A stretch of 9,725 bases of DNA, from NCBI GenBank assembly GCA_002715785.1, contig PBAA01000018.1, positions 44,612 to 54,336 of the forward strand, given 5' to 3'. Origin of the DNA: Gammaproteobacteria bacterium (GTDB lineage: Bacteria; Pseudomonadota; Gammaproteobacteria; Pseudomonadales; Azotimanducaceae). Below, piece after piece: positions 5,945 to 9,725 of the stretch (positions are counted from its first letter, which is position 1; the number at the start of each line of letters is the position of its first letter). A model generated the notes under the pieces. It had not been told where the DNA came from. It worked only from the letters and a program-made list of their open reading frames with translations, and did no database searches. Position numbers and translations under genes: made by a program.

Positions 5945-7364
5945 TGAGCTACTCGACGGCGTTGACGATCATCACATACAAGTCGGTGGAATTTGTATTG
6001 ATTCACGCGAAGTAATGCCTGGCGACTTGTTCATTGCTATAGAGGGGGCCAGTTTTGATGGTCATGATTTCGTGGATGAGGCCTTTCGACGGGGCGCGGT
6101 AGCCATCTGTGCTGAACGTCGAATCGCCGGTTCGTTCGACATCCCGATTGTCGTCGATCCGAGTGTGGCGGCACGTGTGGGTGCAATTGCAGGTCGGTTT
6201 TATGACCAACCGAGTGCAAGAATGTTTTGTATCGGCGTTACGGGAACAAACGGTAAGACATCGATAGCGCACCATTGCGCGGCTTTAATGGAACGTACGG
6301 GGTTTATGGGCACAATTGGATGGGGAAATATTGAGAATCTTCGTCCATCCCTTCTAACGACCGAGAATGCCATAACGGTACACAAACGGTTGCGGTGTCT
6401 TGTCTCTATGCAGCAACGGTCAGTTGCTATGGAAGTAAGTTCGCATGCACTCGATCAAAATCGAGTTGCCGACGTGTTGTTCGACATGGCCGTTTTTTCG
6501 AATCTTAGCCGGGACCACATTGACTACCACGGCAGCATGGACGAATACGCTTTAGCAAAGCAAAGGTTGTTTGAATTCGGTGGCTTAACGGCCGCCGTGA
6601 TAAATGCCGATGAACTGTTTGGTCGAGAACTCATTTCCCGATTACGGGCCCGCGGTTTGACATGTGTTACATACGGCACGACACAAGAAACTGACGTTAG
6701 TTGGATTGTCGAAAGCTATACGCGAGATGGCATCTACGGAAAGTGGTACACGAAATGGGGCGAGGCGGATTTTGATTTACCGGTGATCGGACATTTTTCT
6801 GTTTCAAATGTTGCGGCCGCATTAGGGGTTGCTCTGCATCGTGGATACGAGCTGTCTGAAATAAATGATTTGCTTAACCATCTTCCTAAAGTCCCGGGAC
6901 GTATGGAGATATATCGAGTTGATGGCAAGCCAGCGGTCGTAGTTGATTACGCCCACACGCCAGAAGCACTGAGCTTAGCCCTGTCGGCTACCCGAACCCA
7001 CCTGGGCGGACGGTTGATATGTGTGTTTGGTTGCGGTGGCGATCGTGATCAAGGGAAGCGACAGATGATGGGGGCGGCCGTGGCGGACCAGGCGGATATG
7101 GCTATTGTTACTGCGGATAATCCCCGGTCAGAAAAAGTTGAGGTCATCAATGAACAAATCGTGGAGGGATTCGGGAACTGGGATGCATATCGCTTAATTC
7201 CCGACCGAGGCGCCGCAGTTTATGAAGCCCTCCAGTCCGCGTCATCCGATGACGTCGTGTTAATCGCAGGCAAAGGCCATGAGACCACGCAGGAAATCAA
7301 TGGTGAGAAGAAGATGTTTGATGATCGAGATTTCGTCAAAAACGTACTCGGATTAACAGAATAG
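5934..7364 (+). CDS. murE: MurE, UDP-MurNAc-L-Ala-D-Glu:meso-diaminopimelate ligase
   Basis: MurE is the cytoplasmic ATP-dependent Mur ligase that adds the third stem residue to UDP-MurNAc-L-Ala-D-Glu. The N-terminal domain (IDSREVMPGDLFIAIEG) binds the UDP-sugar. The ATP loop is GVTGTNGKTS (101-110, Lys108). Further landmarks are EVSSHALDQNRV, LSRDHIDYHG, a candidate carbamylated Lys209 in ALAKQRLF, DYAHTPEAL, FGCGGDRDQGKR and GKGHE. DNPR at 395-398 is the motif of meso-diaminopimelate-specific enzymes, so mDAP rather than lysine is predicted. Starts: GTG 5934 has GAGGA 8 nt upstream, and TTG 5928 has AAGGA 8 nt upstream. I prefer GTG (476 residues), but the difference is only two codons. 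The start overlaps the ftsI stop. The length is that of a single MurE, so murF is not fused to it. It is followed directly by mraY. Confidence 0.96.
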   Translation: MLLSELLDGVDDHHIQVGGICIDSREVMPGDLFIAIEGASFDGHDFVDEAFRRGAVAICAERRIAGSFDIPIVVDPSVAARVGAIAGRFYDQPSARMFCIGVTGTNGKTSIAHHCAALMERTGFMGTIGWGNIENLRPSLLTTENAITVHKRLRCLVSMQQRSVAMEVSSHALDQNRVADVLFDMAVFSNLSRDHIDYHGSMDEYALAKQRLFEFGGLTAAVINADELFGRELISRLRARGLTCVTYGTTQETDVSWIVESYTRDGIYGKWYTKWGEADFDLPVIGHFSVSNVAAALGVALHRGYELSEINDLLNHLPKVPGRMEIYRVDGKPAVVVDYAHTPEALSLALSATRTHLGGRLICVFGCGGDRDQGKRQMMGAAVADQADMAIVTADNPRSEKVEVINEQIVEGFGNWDAYRLIPDRGAAVYEALQSASSDDVVLIAGKGHETTQEINGEKKMFDDRDFVKNVLGLTE

Positions 7365-8452
7365 TGTTGCTCTGGTTGACCGATTATTTGTCTCAGTTTT
7401 TGCCCGCCTTCGGGGTATTTCAGTACTTGACCTTTAGGACGATGGTTAGTGCAGGCACCGCGATGTTCTTGTCGCTGACCCTGGGCCCGATGCTCATTCG
7501 CAAACTATCAAGCCATCAAATTGGCGAAGTCGTGCGCGAAGACGGTCCGAGTTCTCATCAAAGTAAGGCTGGGACGCCGACTATGGGCGGCGCGTTGATC
7601 GTGGTCGTCATCTTGACGACCACGATTCTGTGGGGCGATCTTGGTAGCCGATATGTGCTGATCGTTCTATCTGTCACGCTCGCTTTCGGCGCAATTGGAT
7701 GGATCGATGATTACGTCAAGATTTCACGATCGACCGCGGGCCATGGCCTTTCCGCGAAATGGAAATATTTTTTCCAGTCCGTGTTTGGTTTTGCAGCCGC
7801 CGTAGTTCTATATCGAACTGCGTCTTCGGCTGTGGATACCGCTCTGATCGTGCCCTTCTTTAAAGCAATATCGATCCCTCTTGGTACTTTTGGATTCATC
7901 TTTTTGGGATACCTAATTATCGTCGGTATGAGTAATGCGGTGAACCTGACGGACGGGTTGGATGGCTTAGCAATTATGCCCACAGTGATTGTTAGCGCGG
8001 CGTTGGGACTCATTGCTTATCTCGTGGGTAACATCGAATTCTCAACGTATTTGCAGATCCCATACGTACCAGGCGCCGGCGAACTTTCCGTGTTCTGCGG
8101 TGCCTTAATCGGAGCAGGCCTAGGTTTTTTGTGGTTTAACGCATATCCCGCGCAGATCTTTATGGGGGACACAGGATCCCTGGCGTTGGGGTCGGCGATC
8201 GGCACCGTAGGGGTGATGGTCAGACACGAGATTGTCCTCTTGATCATGGGGGGCTTATTCGTTCTTGAGGCTTTTTCCGTCATCGTTCAAGTAACCGCTT
8301 TCAAGCTCACGGGCAAGCGCGTTTTTCGAATGGCTCCCATCCATCACCATTTCGAATTGAAGGGGTGGCCCGAGCCCAAAATAATTGTCCGGTTCTGGAT
8401 TATCACACTAATGCTCGTGATGCTTGGATTGTCCACGTTGAAACTAAGATGA
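7364..8452 (+). CDS. mraY: MraY, phospho-MurNAc-pentapeptide translocase (lipid I synthase)
   Basis: MraY transfers phospho-MurNAc-pentapeptide from UDP to undecaprenyl phosphate in the inner membrane, making lipid I. The protein is highly hydrophobic with about ten membrane spans. It matches E. coli MraY (360 residues) almost end to end at 362 residues. Catalytic-region landmarks are GTPTMGG, the Asp pair IDDY (D115-D116), NLTDGLDGLA (194-203), FNAYPAQIFMGDTGS with D269, and MAPIHHHFELKGWPEP with the His triplet 327-329. The start is GTG at 7364, giving MLLWLTDYL, which aligns with MLVWLAEHL in E. coli. The G of this GTG is also the last base of the murE TAG stop, a one-base overlap. No clear ribosome site is seen, so translation probably depends on reinitiation after murE. 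In most gammaproteobacteria murF sits between these two genes; here it does not. Confidence 0.97.
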   Translation: MLLWLTDYLSQFLPAFGVFQYLTFRTMVSAGTAMFLSLTLGPMLIRKLSSHQIGEVVREDGPSSHQSKAGTPTMGGALIVVVILTTTILWGDLGSRYVLIVLSVTLAFGAIGWIDDYVKISRSTAGHGLSAKWKYFFQSVFGFAAAVVLYRTASSAVDTALIVPFFKAISIPLGTFGFIFLGYLIIVGMSNAVNLTDGLDGLAIMPTVIVSAALGLIAYLVGNIEFSTYLQIPYVPGAGELSVFCGALIGAGLGFLWFNAYPAQIFMGDTGSLALGSAIGTVGVMVRHEIVLLIMGGLFVLEAFSVIVQVTAFKLTGKRVFRMAPIHHHFELKGWPEPKIIVRFWIITLMLVMLGLSTLKLR

Positions 8453-9725
8453 AACCGAACCGTGTTTTGATTTTAGGAGCTGGTATTAGTGGTATGTCGT
8501 GCGTTCGACATCTTTATGGCGAGCGAGATCTTGTCGTCTGCGATACACGATTTGAAACCGATCAAAGTCCGATCCCAAATTCGAAAACTTTTTATCAAGA
8601 TTTTCCTGAAGCATCCCTGATAAATCCAAAGGACTTTGACCGTACGATCGGATCGGTTTCAACATTGATCGTGAGCCCGGGCCTACCTCTTAATCATTGT
8701 TTTGTCCAAAAAGCCCTTTCTAACGGAATTGAACTGATTAGTGATTTGGACTTATTCATGGATGCTGTCGATGGTCCTGTCATCGGTATTACTGGCACCA
8801 ACGGAAAGAGCACGGTGACGACACTAGTGGGCGCTATGCTCGAGGATCAGGCCTTCGGCGTTGGAGGAAATCTTGGCCCACCGGCCCTGGATTTACTTGA
8901 CGATGGTTTCGCCGGTTATGTTCTTGAGTTGTCAAGTTTTCAACTGGAACGAATGAGAGCTAAACATTTCGATGTTGCGTCGATCATAAATATCAGTGAT
9001 GACCATCTGGATCGACATCAGTCAATTGAAGCATACGCAACGGTTAAGCGAAGGATATACAGAGATTGCAACTTTGCCGTTTTTAACAATGACGACCCGC
9101 TTTCTCGACCACCAGATGATGTGCAATCCGTCGCGGTCAATGGAGATGCACGATGGCGCGTAACCGAAAAAGGAGTACTTATTGACGGAAGGTTTGTGCC
9201 CAACGACGCGATTAAGCTCACCGGAGATCACAACCGGTTTAATGTCGTTACTGCTGCCGCCATCGCATATTGTGCGAGCGCTAGAGTCGATACTTGTGAG
9301 CAGGCGATACGGACGTTTGAGGGCTTACCCCACCGAGTCCAAGTTGTTGGCGTGATTGACGACGTCACGTATGTGAATGACTCGAAAGCTACTAACTTGG
9401 GATCGTGCATCGCTGCACTTGAAGGTGTAATTACGCAACCTTCGTCGCGAAAAATCGTTTTGATCGCAGGCGGCGTGGGAAAGAACGCGAATTTTTCGGT
9501 GCTAGGGCGAACCATTTCTGGCCGTGTTCGAAGTGTGGTATTGATTGGTCGAGATGCGAAAGTCATTGCGAAAAGCATTCCGGAAGCGCGTGTAGTCTTT
9601 GCTTCGAGTCTAGAGGACGCTGTGGTAACGGCAAGAATGGAGGCGGTTTCTGGCGACGTCGTTCTCTTCTCCCCGGCTTGCGCGAGTTACGACATGTTTG
9701 AGAATTTTGTTGTTCGTGGACAAGC
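8449..9725 (+). CDS. murD: MurD, UDP-MurNAc-L-Ala:D-glutamate ligase (C-terminus cut by window edge)
   Basis: MurD is the cytoplasmic Mur ligase that adds D-Glu to UDP-MurNAc-L-Ala. The ATG at 8449 overlaps the mraY stop as ATGA, and the frame stays open for 425 codons to the right edge. E. coli MurD has 438 residues, so only the extreme C-terminus is missing. The N-terminal Rossmann-like domain starts RVLILGAGISGMSC. The ATP loop is GITGTNGKST (113-122, Lys120). LELSSFQLE, DDHLDRH, GLPHRVQVV, VNDSKATN and LFSPACASYDMFENF are MurD landmarks. The loop that usually reads GGDGK.ADF is GGVGKNANF here. In related clusters ftsW follows; that lies outside the window. Confidence 0.96.
   Translation, partial: MKPNRVLILGAGISGMSCVRHLYGERDLVVCDTRFETDQSPIPNSKTFYQDFPEASLINPKDFDRTIGSVSTLIVSPGLPLNHCFVQKALSNGIELISDLDLFMDAVDGPVIGITGTNGKSTVTTLVGAMLEDQAFGVGGNLGPPALDLLDDGFAGYVLELSSFQLERMRAKHFDVASIINISDDHLDRHQSIEAYATVKRRIYRDCNFAVFNNDDPLSRPPDDVQSVAVNGDARWRVTEKGVLIDGRFVPNDAIKLTGDHNRFNVVTAAAIAYCASARVDTCEQAIRTFEGLPHRVQVVGVIDDVTYVNDSKATNLGSCIAALEGVITQPSSRKIVLIAGGVGKNANFSVLGRTISGRVRSVVLIGRDAKVIAKSIPEARVVFASSLEDAVVTARMEAVSGDVVLFSPACASYDMFENFVVRGQ

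Noticed and set aside
1..9725. Mobile elements, CRISPR arrays, tRNA genes, or a new defence or biosynthetic system
   Set aside because: No repeats with spacers, transposase motifs, integration scars or unexplained coding stretches were seen; nearly all of the window is accounted for by conserved core genes.

Overview
The window is the start of a gammaproteobacterial division and cell wall (dcw) cluster, preceded by a conserved upstream neighbourhood. The lineage call rests on three things. LpoA, a gammaproteobacterial outer-membrane PBP activator, is present. The order lpoA-rsmI-rnpB-mraZ matches what I recall for Pseudomonas-type genomes. FtsI, MurE, MraY and MurD look most like the enterobacterial and pseudomonad proteins. 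MurE carries the DNPR motif of meso-diaminopimelate-adding enzymes, so a Gram-negative mDAP peptidoglycan is expected. GC looks moderate, about half. I cannot name the genus.

Layout. 1-1048 (minus): the N-terminal half of lpoA, cut by the left edge. 1065-1886 (plus): rsmI, divergent from lpoA with only 16 bp between the start codons. About 1899-2246: rnpB, the class A RNase P RNA, directly behind rsmI. 2247-2544: an AT-rich spacer of about 300 bp with two hairpins, a sigma70-like promoter, and a run of TGGGN-like pentamers in exact 10-bp register that I read as MraZ boxes. 2545-9725 (plus): mraZ, rsmH, ftsL, ftsI, murE, mraY and murD (cut by the right edge), packed with 1 to 13 nt gaps or overlaps as one transcription unit.

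The genes work together. MraZ represses the cluster promoter. RsmH and RsmI both methylate C1402 of 16S rRNA, one at N4 of the base and the other at the 2'-O of the ribose. FtsL and FtsI are divisome membrane proteins. MurE, MraY and MurD are steps of lipid I synthesis. LpoA activates a peptidoglycan synthase from the outer membrane.

I found no new system, mobile element, CRISPR array or foreign island; this is core genome. The most notable points are the clean absence of murF between murE and mraY, an SSQ in place of the usual SxN active-site motif in FtsI, and the periodic MraZ-box array. Weaker points are the very tight lpoA/rsmI divergence, four consecutive genes that appear to start at TTG or GTG, and a compact P3 arm in the RNase P RNA.
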